From the NCBI GenBank assembly GCA_017412045.1, contig JAFQOX010000137.1, positions 1-37,492 on the forward strand: 37,492 nucleotides of DNA, read 5' to 3'. Position 1 is the first letter of the stretch. Every line of letters begins with the position of its first letter. A program made the position numbers and the translations under genes. Shown piece after piece: positions 1 to 8,100 of the stretch. The DNA comes from Clostridia bacterium. Lineage in GTDB: Bacteria > Bacillota > Clostridia > Oscillospirales > CAG-272. The notes under the pieces are model-generated. The model made no database searches and was not told where the DNA came from. It saw only the letters and a program-made list of their open reading frames with translations.

Positions 1-1
1 A

Positions 2-307
2 GAAAGTATTTATCTCGGAGACTATCTATATAAAGATGATGAGGTGCGAAAGTATATCAAAGGTAATGACGGTTCCATTTACCGTATCAACCACGACGGC
101 ACGGGACTTGTTTGTATATACGAAGAAGATGAATTTGAGATTACCGGTTTTGAGGCAGCAATCAGCGGAAATCAATTTCTTGTAAAAGGACGTCATATCC
201 GCGTTCATGATCTTCAGGTTGAAACATGGGATGCCGGTCTCCTCGTCGGCACCATCGGCGCGGACGGCAAGATCGACAGCTTGGACCCCGTGGAGATTGT
301 GGAGTGA
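2..307 (+). CDS. C-terminal fragment of an unidentified protein, possibly beta-propeller-like (5' end outside window)
   Basis: The reading frame is open from the first complete codon at position 2 to a TGA at 305-307, so the gene starts upstream of the window and only about 101 C-terminal residues are visible. A GTG at 44-46 could be read as a start, but it has no good ribosome-binding site and coding sequence continues upstream of it. The fragment contains a YRINHDGTGL stretch followed by alternating hydrophobic/polar strands. This resembles repeat blades of DUF5050-type or other beta-propeller proteins, but the match is by eye and weak. No membrane segment is visible in the fragment. It ends 30 nt before the sigma factor gene on the same strand and may share its transcript. 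Function unknown. Confidence 0.6.
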   Translation, partial: ESIYLGDYLYKDDEVRKYIKGNDGSIYRINHDGTGLVCIYEEDEFEITGFEAAISGNQFLVKGRHIRVHDLQVETWDAGLLVGTIGADGKIDSLDPVEIVE

Positions 308-337
308 TTTTCTGTATTTCAAAAGGAATGAAAAGTT

Positions 338-859
338 ATGACGGATAAAACGGTCACTTCACAAAATTTACAGTGCTTTGAGGATATATATATAAAATAC
401 AGAGATCATATTATTTTGTATGTGAAACGACAGATGCATCTTTCCGATGAGGATGCGAAGGATGTCACAACCGATGCATTTTTGACGTTGCTGAAAACAT
501 GGCAGGATTTTGAACCGAAAACCGAGCAGGCAGCTGTTATTTGGTTAAAGAAAACGGCCCGATTTTTGACGTATAACCATAACCGAAAGCAATCCAGACT
601 TCCTACGGTATCTCTTGGCGCAATTTCTGACGTTCCCATGGATATTGATATCCCCAATATGTGCGCGGAGAAAGAGCTGTACGAAAAAATGATGCAGAAA
701 ATAAAGGATCAATTGAGTGCGGAAGAATATCAATTGTTTGAAGATATCATCATGAAGGAGTGCGATATCGTTCAGATCGCGCAAAAAAAGAATATCAACG
801 TGAATACGCTATATTCGCGTTGGCGGCGATTGCAAAAGAAAATACAACATTTTTTATAG
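338..859 (+). CDS. RNA polymerase sigma factor, sigma-70 family (ECF-like)
   Basis: A 173-residue protein with the two-domain layout of ECF sigma factors. Residues about 14-53 resemble region 2 (YIKYRDHIILYVKRQ, then an acidic stretch and DAFLTLLKTW), which would bind core polymerase and the -10 element. Residues about 128-172 form a region-4-like helix-turn-helix (EECDIVQIAQKKNINVNTL-type pattern with a basic recognition helix, YSRWRRLQKKI), which would bind the -35 element. Region 3 is absent, as is usual for the group. The ATG at 338 is preceded by AAAGGA. The gene is followed after 9 nt by a membrane DUF4367 protein and then a secreted protein, a typical sigma/membrane-partner arrangement. 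The region is more A/T-rich than the operons downstream. Target genes cannot be seen; self-regulation is likely but inferred. Confidence 0.8.
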   Translation: MTDKTVTSQNLQCFEDIYIKYRDHIILYVKRQMHLSDEDAKDVTTDAFLTLLKTWQDFEPKTEQAAVIWLKKTARFLTYNHNRKQSRLPTVSLGAISDVPMDIDIPNMCAEKELYEKMMQKIKDQLSAEEYQLFEDIIMKECDIVQIAQKKNINVNTLYSRWRRLQKKIQHFL

Positions 860-868
860 GAAATAAAA

Positions 869-1633
869 ATGGATTTAAACAGAGAACAATTATCCGAGCA
901 AGAAATTCAAGAGAAAATTTCGGAAATCAATCGAAAAATCGATGAAGAATTGCTCAATTCGGAACAAGCAGACATGACGCTTGTGAACGAATATTTCAGA
1001 CAAATCAGAGAATTGGACGGTATGCCCGAAACAAGTGAAGAGGAATTGAAATCGGAGTTGCAGCTGCTCTACAAAAAAGCCGGCTTGCAACAAAAACGAA
1101 AATCTCCGTGGATGTTCCGAACCGTCGGACGGCGGGTCGCTTCCGTTTTGATCGTGATCGGATTGTTTTCGGTGGTTTCCGCAAGTGTTTATGCGGCGAG
1201 AGCGCCCATGGTCCAATTCCTTTCCAAAACCTACGATAAATATATCGAGTTCTTTTTCGGTCAGTCCGATGTCGAGAAATCACCGAGCACGATCGAAACG
1301 ATTTATACGCTTGGGCTTGTGCCGGAGGGGTATGAATTAGATTCACAATCTTTTGAAAAAGAAAGTACCGTCATTGTTTGGCAAAACAAGGATGGCAATT
1401 CTATCGAATTAAGACAGTATACTTTAGATATGATGCTTACGCTTGATAATGAGGAGGCGGATCTCGATTCTTTTAATATAGATAATTTTTCAATTCTTTT
1501 CAAAGAGAAATATGGAATGAAAACGTATTTTTGGAATACAAACGACTATCAATTTCGTTTGCATATTATTGACGATGGTATTTCAACGGAGGATGGCATA
1601 GAGCTGATTCGGTCCGTTGTGAAATATAAATAA
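869..1633 (+). CDS. Single-pass membrane protein with C-terminal DUF4367 domain; candidate sigma-factor regulator
   Basis: 254 residues. Residues 1-88 are charged and predicted cytoplasmic, with a helical Glu/Lys/Gln-rich start. Residues about 89-110 form one hydrophobic membrane span ending in VYAARAP. The remainder should be extracytoplasmic. From about residue 145 the sequence (GLVPEGYELDS..., ..IVWQNKDGNSIELRQYT..) has the pattern of DUF4367, a domain found in membrane partners of ECF-type sigma factors in Bacillota. Position directly after a sigma factor gene, 9 nt away, and the N-in/C-out topology make an anti-sigma or signal-sensing role likely; no canonical zinc-binding HxxxCxxC anti-sigma motif is visible in the N-terminal part. 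Start ATG at 869 follows TAGGAAA. The role is inferred from family and context. Confidence 0.72.
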   Translation: MDLNREQLSEQEIQEKISEINRKIDEELLNSEQADMTLVNEYFRQIRELDGMPETSEEELKSELQLLYKKAGLQQKRKSPWMFRTVGRRVASVLIVIGLFSVVSASVYAARAPMVQFLSKTYDKYIEFFFGQSDVEKSPSTIETIYTLGLVPEGYELDSQSFEKESTVIVWQNKDGNSIELRQYTLDMMLTLDNEEADLDSFNIDNFSILFKEKYGMKTYFWNTNDYQFRLHIIDDGISTEDGIELIRSVVKYK

Positions 1634-1656
1634 AAATATAAATTTTGGAGGACGTT

Positions 1657-2067
1657 ATGAAAAGAAAATTTTGTTTGATTTTTGCGATTTTGTTTACGCT
1701 GTCCGCGTTGTTTTCGCCTTCAGTATTGGCAAGTGACATTTCTTTGTTTAACAATAATACTGATTCCACAGCCACAAGATTCACCATTTCCGATACGGGT
1801 GAAGCCCGTATTTATGTTGATTATAAGGGTTATCCCAATGTTACAACCGGCGCCACGATCTGCATCAAGATCGAAAAGCGCAATCTGCTGGTATTTTGGA
1901 AGGAAATCGTAAACGACGTCTACTATTTCAGAGAAGAATCTCATGCCGAGACGTTCGTATACCAATTGGAAAAAACGGGAACCTATCGTTGCACGGTCGA
2001 TTACCTCATTTCCGGTACGGGCGGTACGGACGATGAGATCACTTTTCAAGATACGGCTACATACTAA
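1657..2067 (+). CDS. Small secreted hypothetical protein
   Basis: 136 residues from the ATG at 1657, chosen over an upstream TTG at 1645 because a GGAGG (1647-1651) sits 5 nt before it. The first 25 residues are a classic Sec signal peptide: MKRK, a hydrophobic core, then PSVLA followed by SDIS, giving a likely signal peptidase I site after residue 25. The mature part (about 111 residues) is rich in Thr, Tyr and acidic residues in a beta-strand-like alternation (GEARIYVDYKGYPNV, GTYRCTVDYLISG), suggesting a small beta-sandwich. No lipobox, no cell-wall anchor and no catalytic motif are visible. It is the last gene of the sigma/DUF4367 cluster and is followed by a strong terminator, so it may be an output of, or a ligand for, that pair. 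Family not recognised. Confidence 0.75.
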   Translation: MKRKFCLIFAILFTLSALFSPSVLASDISLFNNNTDSTATRFTISDTGEARIYVDYKGYPNVTTGATICIKIEKRNLLVFWKEIVNDVYYFREESHAETFVYQLEKTGTYRCTVDYLISGTGGTDDEITFQDTATY

Positions 2068-2074
2068 CTGACGT

Positions 2075-2127
2075 AAATCGCATGGATGCGGTCGGTGACG
2101 ACCGTTTCCATGCGATTTTTTTGTTTT
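2075..2127 (+). terminator. Rho-independent terminator after the sigma/DUF4367 cluster
   Basis: A 12-bp outer stem (AAATCGCATGGA at 2075-2086 pairing with TCCATGCGATTT at 2107-2118) encloses a second perfect stem (CGGTCG 2089-2094 with CGACCG 2099-2104, loop GTGA). A run of T (2116-2127, broken by one G) follows. It starts 8 nt after the stop codon at 2067. Confidence 0.9.
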
Positions 2128-2152
2128 TGAGCAGGATTTTTCTTTTTATGTA

Positions 2153-2181
2153 TTGAAAAACGAGTTTGAAAGTTATATAAT
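2153..2181 (+). promoter_or_regulatory. Sigma-A-type promoter for plsX and downstream genes
   Basis: TTGAAA at 2153-2158 and TATAAT at 2176-2181 are separated by exactly 17 bp, just after the preceding terminator. A second TATAAT overlaps at 2181-2186. Transcription should start near 2188-2192, leaving a leader of roughly 95 nt before plsX. Confidence 0.75.
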
Positions 2182-2286
2182 ATAATGTATATGTATTATG
2201 GCGAGTTATATCTTTCGGAAGGGATCGCATCATTTTGCGGGATTTCCTAAGGAAAGAAAATCAAAAAGAAGGGCGTGGTTGGGAAT

Positions 2287-3279
2287 ATGAAAATCATTTT
2301 GGACGTCATGGGCGGCGATAAGGACGTTGCGGAATTTGTAAAAGGCGCCGTCATGGCAAAGGCGGAATACGGCGAGGACGTCGTGCTCGTGGGCGACGAG
2401 GCGAAAATCAGAGAGATTCTCTCGCAGGAGAACGCAGAGGACGGCTTCACGGTCGTCAACGCGCCCGACGTGATCACGATGGAGGACAATCCTCTCAGCA
2501 TCCGCAGAGAGCACAGAGCCTGCTCCATGGCAACCGCGCTCCGTATGGTCGCCGGCGGAGAGGGCGATGCGGTGGTTTCCGCGGGCAATACGGGCGCGCT
2601 CTTCATCGGCGCGACGGGCTTCGTTCATTGTGCGGAGGGCGTACGCAGGGCGGCGCTGGCAAGCGTGATTCCGATGGAAAAGCCGCTTTTGCTTCTGGAC
2701 TGCGGCGCAAACGCGGAGGTCACGCCCGAATTTCTCGTACAGTTTGCGCACCTCGGATCGATCTATATGAACCGCGTGATGGGCGTGGAAAATCCGAGAG
2801 TCGGTCTTTTGAACAACGGCGCGGAGGCGCACAAGGGCACACCGATCTATAAGGAAGCGCACGCGCTCCTCGCCAAGGAGGAGGGCATCCACTTCGTCGG
2901 CAATATTGAGGGCAAGGACGTTCCCTTCGACAAATGCGACGTTCTCGTCTGCGACGGCTTTGCGGGAAATATCCTGCTGAAAACGATCGAAGGCACCTCC
3001 AAATTCGTTCTGAAGCAATTCAGCGGTATTTTTTCGGGCGTGCTCGGCAAGCTGGCGGGCGCGATGGTGCTGAAAAAAGCCAAGGGGCTCAAGCAGCGTT
3101 TTGACGCCAAGGAATACGGCGGCGCACCCTTCCTCGGCATTGCAAAGCCCGTCATCAAGGCGCACGGCAATTCCGATGCCAAAGCGATCAAAAACGCGAT
3201 CCGTCAGGCGATCGCGTATGCAAAAACGGGCGTGATCGCGGAGATCGAGGCGCTTGCCGCAGGACAGCCCGCGCAATAA
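2287..3279 (+). CDS. plsX: Phosphate acyltransferase PlsX
   Basis: PlsX converts acyl-ACP and phosphate to acyl phosphate, the acyl donor that PlsY uses for glycerol-3-phosphate; it is a peripheral membrane enzyme. The 330-residue protein has the family start MKIILDVMGGDK, the GGEGDAVVSAGNTGAL segment (about residues 95-110) and the GNILLKTIEG segment. Length is normal for the family. Start ATG 2287 is preferred over a GTG at 2275 because it gives the conserved N-terminus; AAGAAGGG at 2266-2273 is a rather distant ribosome-binding site for it. The gene heads a cluster with rnc, a radical SAM gene, smc and ftsY and has its own promoter. The partner plsY is at 21089 in this window. acpP, often next to plsX, is not here. 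Confidence 0.96.
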   Translation: MKIILDVMGGDKDVAEFVKGAVMAKAEYGEDVVLVGDEAKIREILSQENAEDGFTVVNAPDVITMEDNPLSIRREHRACSMATALRMVAGGEGDAVVSAGNTGALFIGATGFVHCAEGVRRAALASVIPMEKPLLLLDCGANAEVTPEFLVQFAHLGSIYMNRVMGVENPRVGLLNNGAEAHKGTPIYKEAHALLAKEEGIHFVGNIEGKDVPFDKCDVLVCDGFAGNILLKTIEGTSKFVLKQFSGIFSGVLGKLAGAMVLKKAKGLKQRFDAKEYGGAPFLGIAKPVIKAHGNSDAKAIKNAIRQAIAYAKTGVIAEIEALAAGQPAQ

Positions 3280-3325
3280 AACGATACTTACGACATAGAT
3301 TTCAACAAAAAGAAAGGTTCGCAAT

Positions 3326-4048
3326 ATGATCAAAAAACAAAACGCACAGCCGGGCAATATCGACGCGCTGGAGGAGACAATCGGATACACCTTCTCCAAT
3401 CGGGAATACGTATTGGAGGCGTTGCGGCATTCTTCTTACGCCAATGAAAATAAGCATCACGGCGTTTGCTCCAACGAAAGATTGGAATTTCTCGGGGATT
3501 CCGTGCTTTCGCTGGTGACGAGCAGTTATCTTTTCGATCTTTTTTCCAAACGTCCCGAGGGCGATCTCACGAAGATCCGCGCGGATCTCGTTTGCACCCG
3601 TTCGCTGTCGGGCTTTGCCCGTTCCATTCATCTGGGCGACTATCTCCTGCTCGGACACGGTCAGGAGCTGGTGGGCGGCAGAGATCAGAATAAGATTCTG
3701 GAGGACGCCTTCGAGGCGTTGCTCGCGGCGATCTATCTGGATTCGGGCAAGGATCTGAATACCGTCGCGGCGTTCCTCAATCCGATTCTGGAAAGCGAGG
3801 TCAAGCTTCTCCTTTCCGAGCATCCGATCATGGACCCCAAGTCCCGTTTGCAGGAGATCGTACAGGAGGCGAAGGGCTTGCTGTCCTATGAGATCATTTC
3901 GGAAAGCGGTCCCGATCACGACAAGCATTACGTATGCGCCGTCAGGATCGACAACAATATCATGGGCAGGGGCGAGGGCTCCAGCAAGAAGAAGGCGGAG
4001 ATCAAGGCCGCCGAGGACGCGCTGAAAAATTACATCGTTACGACATGA
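3326..4048 (+). CDS. rnc: Ribonuclease III
   Basis: Endoribonuclease that cuts double-stranded RNA, maturing 16S/23S rRNA precursors and some mRNAs. The 240-residue protein has the RNase III signature NERLEFLGDS at residues 50-59, with E51, E54 and D58 matching the metal-binding/catalytic acids, and D127/E130 in ILEDAFEALL matching the second catalytic pair. A C-terminal double-stranded RNA-binding domain spans about 168-238 (DPKSRLQEIVQ... GSSKKKAEIKAAEDAL). Start ATG 3326 follows AAGAAAGG. The TGA stop overlaps the ATG of the radical SAM gene (ATGA at 4045-4048), so the two are translationally coupled. Position before smc and ftsY is the usual Bacillota arrangement. Confidence 0.97.
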   Translation: MIKKQNAQPGNIDALEETIGYTFSNREYVLEALRHSSYANENKHHGVCSNERLEFLGDSVLSLVTSSYLFDLFSKRPEGDLTKIRADLVCTRSLSGFARSIHLGDYLLLGHGQELVGGRDQNKILEDAFEALLAAIYLDSGKDLNTVAAFLNPILESEVKLLLSEHPIMDPKSRLQEIVQEAKGLLSYEIISESGPDHDKHYVCAVRIDNNIMGRGEGSSKKKAEIKAAEDALKNYIVTT

Positions 4049-5058
4049 AAAAGCATATCAATATACCGATCTTTATTCCGCACGTCGGCTGTCCGAACGC
4101 CTGCGTTTTCTGCAACCAGCGAAAAATATCGGGTCACGCGCGCTTTGAAAAATACGCGGTGCGCGAGGAGCTGGAGCGGGCGTTTTCCACGGTGGACGGG
4201 ACGCTTCCCACGCAGATCGCTTATTTCGGGGGAAGCTTCACGGGCATCGACAGGGACGAGATGGAGGCGCTTCTCCGTCTCGCGGGCGAATATATCGACG
4301 GGGGACTCTGCGAATCCGTGAGGATTTCGACCAGACCCGATTATATCGACCGCGAAATTCTGGAGCTTCTGCGGAAATACCGTGTCAGAACCGTCGAGCT
4401 CGGCATTCAGAGCACGGACGATGCGGTTCTCCGCGCCTGTAATCGGGGACATACCGCGCAGGATTCCTTCCGCGCCGCGGCGCTCGTGAAGGAATACGGC
4501 TTCGAGCTGATCGGACAGATGATGGTGGGACTTCCCGCATCGACTGCGGAGAGCGAAAGGCAAACCGCATTGAATATCTGCCGTATGGGCGCGGACGGCG
4601 CAAGGATCTATCCCACCGTCGTTTTCGCGGAAACCGCCCTCGCCGAGATGACGGCAAACGGTACGTATCAGCCGTTGACGGAGGAAAGCTCGGTGCTCCG
4701 CGCAGCAAACGCACTCGCGGTCTTTCTGGAAAACGGCGTTCCCGTGATCCGTCTCGGGCTTCAATCGGGCGAGGCGCTGGAGAGCGGCGACGGCGTGGTC
4801 GCGGGCGGTTATCATCCCGCGGTCGGCGAAATGGCGTATTCCGTATGCTTTCGGGATATGCTGGCGGCATCACTCGGGCAGATGGAGACGGCAGGCAGAT
4901 CCGCGCTCGTGCGCGCGCACCCCTCCGACGTTTCCAAGGTGATCGGTCAAAGGGGCGCAAACAGAAACGATCTGATCGGGCGATTTTTCCTGAAGGAATT
5001 CCGTGTCGTCGCCGACGGCGGCGCGGTTAAAAATCACCCGACGGTTTCCTTATTATAA
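4045..5058 (+). CDS. Radical SAM protein of the Elp3-like/COG1243 type
   Basis: 337 residues starting at the ATG that overlaps the rnc stop; an in-frame extension further upstream would lie entirely inside rnc and is not credible. The CxxxCxxC motif is at C16, C20 and C23 (CPNACVFC) and would hold a 4Fe-4S cluster that cleaves S-adenosylmethionine. YFGGSFTGID (about 60-70) and ELGIQSTDDAVL (about 116-127) fit the Elp3/HemN-like radical SAM fold. There is no acetyltransferase domain of the true Elp3 type: the C-terminal about 100 residues are a small domain containing an HPAVGEMAYS segment. This gene is a recurrent neighbour of rnc and smc in Clostridia; its substrate is not established. tRNA modification is a possibility only by family resemblance. 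Confidence 0.88.
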   Translation: MKKHINIPIFIPHVGCPNACVFCNQRKISGHARFEKYAVREELERAFSTVDGTLPTQIAYFGGSFTGIDRDEMEALLRLAGEYIDGGLCESVRISTRPDYIDREILELLRKYRVRTVELGIQSTDDAVLRACNRGHTAQDSFRAAALVKEYGFELIGQMMVGLPASTAESERQTALNICRMGADGARIYPTVVFAETALAEMTANGTYQPLTEESSVLRAANALAVFLENGVPVIRLGLQSGEALESGDGVVAGGYHPAVGEMAYSVCFRDMLAASLGQMETAGRSALVRAHPSDVSKVIGQRGANRNDLIGRFFLKEFRVVADGGAVKNHPTVSLL

Positions 5059-5101
5059 ATGATCCATATTATATTATAAATGAAAGGTACGGTCCACAGC
5101 A

Positions 5102-8100
5102 ATGCGCTTAAAAAGGCTTGAATTGCAAGGCTTTAAATCTTTTCCGGACAAGACGGTCATTTCCTTTGACCGCGGTATCACGGTCGTCGTCGGACCGAAC
5201 GGAAGCGGAAAATCCAATATTTCCGATGCGATGCGCTGGGTGCTGGGCGAGATATCCTCGAAGAATATCCGCGGCGGCAAGATGGATGACGTCGTTTTCG
5301 CCGGCTCTCAACAGCGCAGTCCCATGGGATTTGCGGAGGTCTCCGTTACCTTTGACAATTCCGAGGATGAGGGAAAGATCACCGCTCTTGCGGAATACGA
5401 CGAAATTACCGTCACCCGACGCTATTACCGCGTAGGAGAAAGTGAATATTTTATCAACCGTAAGGCAGTTCGTCTCCGCGACATTCACGAGCTGTTTCTG
5501 AATACGGGTCTTGGCAGGGACGGCTATTCCATCATCGGTCAGGGCAGAATCGCGGAGATCATTTCACAGAAAAACGAAGAACGCCGCGCCATCTTTGAGG
5601 AAGCGGCGGGGATCGCGCGCTACCGTTATCAGAAAACGGAGGCGACGAAAAAATTGGAGGATACGGAGTCCAATCTGGTCCGTATCGACGATATTGCGGG
5701 CGTACTCGGAGAAAGATTGCCGCCGCTGGAAAAGGAATCCGAGAAGGCGAAAAAATATCTGGAGCTCCGCGATGCCAAAATGGCGGTGGACGTGGCGCTC
5801 TCGCTCTTTGACGTGGACGTCGCGAAAGCCGAGGCAGACGACCTTTCCGCCAAGCTGATTCTTGCCAAAACGGAATTTACCGAAGCCAACGAGGCGCAGG
5901 AAAATCTGGAGAAAGCCGAGGAGCAGGCGCGCGGCGAGGAAATGACGCTCAAGCTGGAGACGGAGCGCATCGCCGCGAAGATCCTTTCGCTGACGGGCGC
6001 GGTCCACGAAAACGAAGCCAACGTCCGTCTGACCGAAAACAACGCGGTGCATTTGAAGGAGACGCTGCTCTCCTCGGAAGAAAAAATACGGGCGCTGGGA
6101 GAAAGCCTTTCCGCCGCCGAAGCCGAGGAAGCCAAGCTTTCCGACGAATACGATGCCGCAAGCAAACGCGCCGACGCGCTTTCCGAAAAGGAAGCCCGTA
6201 CTTCCCGTCTGGCGCAGACGGCGGAGCAGGCGCTTTCCGAGCACGAGGCGGCATCCGAAGCTTTGGATGCCGAGCTGACCGCGCTCCGCGAGAAGCAGAC
6301 GCAGGCGGTCGTCGCCGCATCCGTTGCGGCGGCGCGTGAGGAATCGGACGCTCAAAAATTTGCGGAATTTGAAAAGAATATCGAAAAGCACGAATCGGAT
6401 ATCGCGCTTTTCGACAGAAGAATCGAAACGGCAAAGGGCAAGCTGGACGGCTATCGCAAAAGAGAAGCCGCGCTGAAGCAGGAGCTGGAAGCCGTTCAGA
6501 TCCGAAAAAGAGAAGATGAAGCCAAGATCAAAGCGCTGACGGAACGGAAAAACAATACGTTTCTGGAGATCTCCCAGCGTAAGCATAAAATGCAGAATCT
6601 GATCCGCATGGAGGAATTCCTGGAGGGCTATTCGGGCGCCGTCCGCTTCATCGTGAGCGAGCATAAAAACGGCAGGATCCGCTTGCCCGACGGCTCGCCC
6701 GCGCGGATTCTCGGACCCGTATCCCGTCTGATTTCCGTTCCCGACCAATATTCGGCGGCTTTGGAGATCGCCTTCGGACAGAGTCTGCAAAATATCATCG
6801 TGGAGGATGAAGCCTCCGCGAAAGCCTCGATCGCTTATCTGAAAAAGAAAAACGCGGGACGCGCGACCTTCTATCCCATCTCCACCATGCGCGGAAACGA
6901 GATCTCCGAAAACGAGGTTCCCGCGGCGTGTCGGGAGGGCTTGGTCGCCGTGGCGTCCGCGCTGGTGCAGTGCGATGAGAAATACAGAGGCATCGTCAGA
7001 AGCCTGCTCGGCAGGATTCTGATCGCGACGGACATCGACAGCGCCAACCGCATCGCAAACGCCCTGCATTTCCGTTACCGCATCGTCACGCTGGACGGTC
7101 AGGTCATCAACGCGGGCGGCAGCTTTACGGGCGGATCGCTGTCCTCCGACGGCAGAATCCTTTCCCGCCGTTTGCAGATCGACAAGCTCGGCGAAGAGGT
7201 CGCGACGCTGGACGGCGCGATGGCGCGGATTCAGGAAGAGATCGATGCGCAGACGGCGGCGCTGGAAAGCGGCAAAAAGCGCGAGAACGGCGTTCTCGCC
7301 TCGCTGTCCGGTCTGAAAACGCTTTCCGATGCCGAGACCATGCAGCTGACCGTTCTGACCTCCAACCGCGACGCGCAGGGGCAGACGCTGGACGGCTTGC
7401 GGGAGGAATACGGACGGCTGAAGGAAGAGATCCGCCTGATGCGCGAGCAGGCGCAGGCGTTGGAGCGGCAGAAGCTGGCGTATACGGAGCAGATCCGCGC
7501 GGCGGAAGCCAAGCTCGGCGCGCTTGCCCAAAGAAAGGCGACGCTCTCCGAGGAATTGCGGACGGCGCAAGCCGCGCATACGGAGGCAACGCTGGAAAAG
7601 ACCAAGGCACAGGCGGGACTGGAGCTGCTCGGTCAAATGCTCGGCGGCGCCAAGCTCCACACGCGGGAGCTCCGCGATACGCTGGAGGCTTTACGTCTGA
7701 CCGTCCTTGAGACCAATGAAAAAATACGGCTCGGCGAGGAAGAAGCCGTCAGAACCAAGGCGCGGATCGCGGCGCTGCAAGCCGAGCTGGAGCAAACGGA
7801 GCGGCGCAAGAGTGAAACCGCGCAGAGATCGCTGGAGCTTGAGAAAAAGCTGACGGACTTCCGTTTCCAATCCAGAGAGCTGGGCGATCAGCGCGACCGT
7901 CTGTACCGCGTATATACGAAGATCGATGCGGAATACCGCACGGTTCTGGACCGCCGCGATAAGCTGATCGCTTTCCTCTGGGATGAATACGAGCTGACTT
8001 ATACGGAAGCGGTCAAGCGCGCCGTCATGAAGGTGACGGCGGAAAACCGCACGGAATCCGTAGCGGCGCAGAATAAATACAAAAATCAGCTTCGCGCGCT

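Noticed and set aside
5564-7660. 698-codon - strand frame opposite smc
   Set aside because: Shadow of the smc coiled-coil region; composition mirrors its Glu/Lys/Ala codons.
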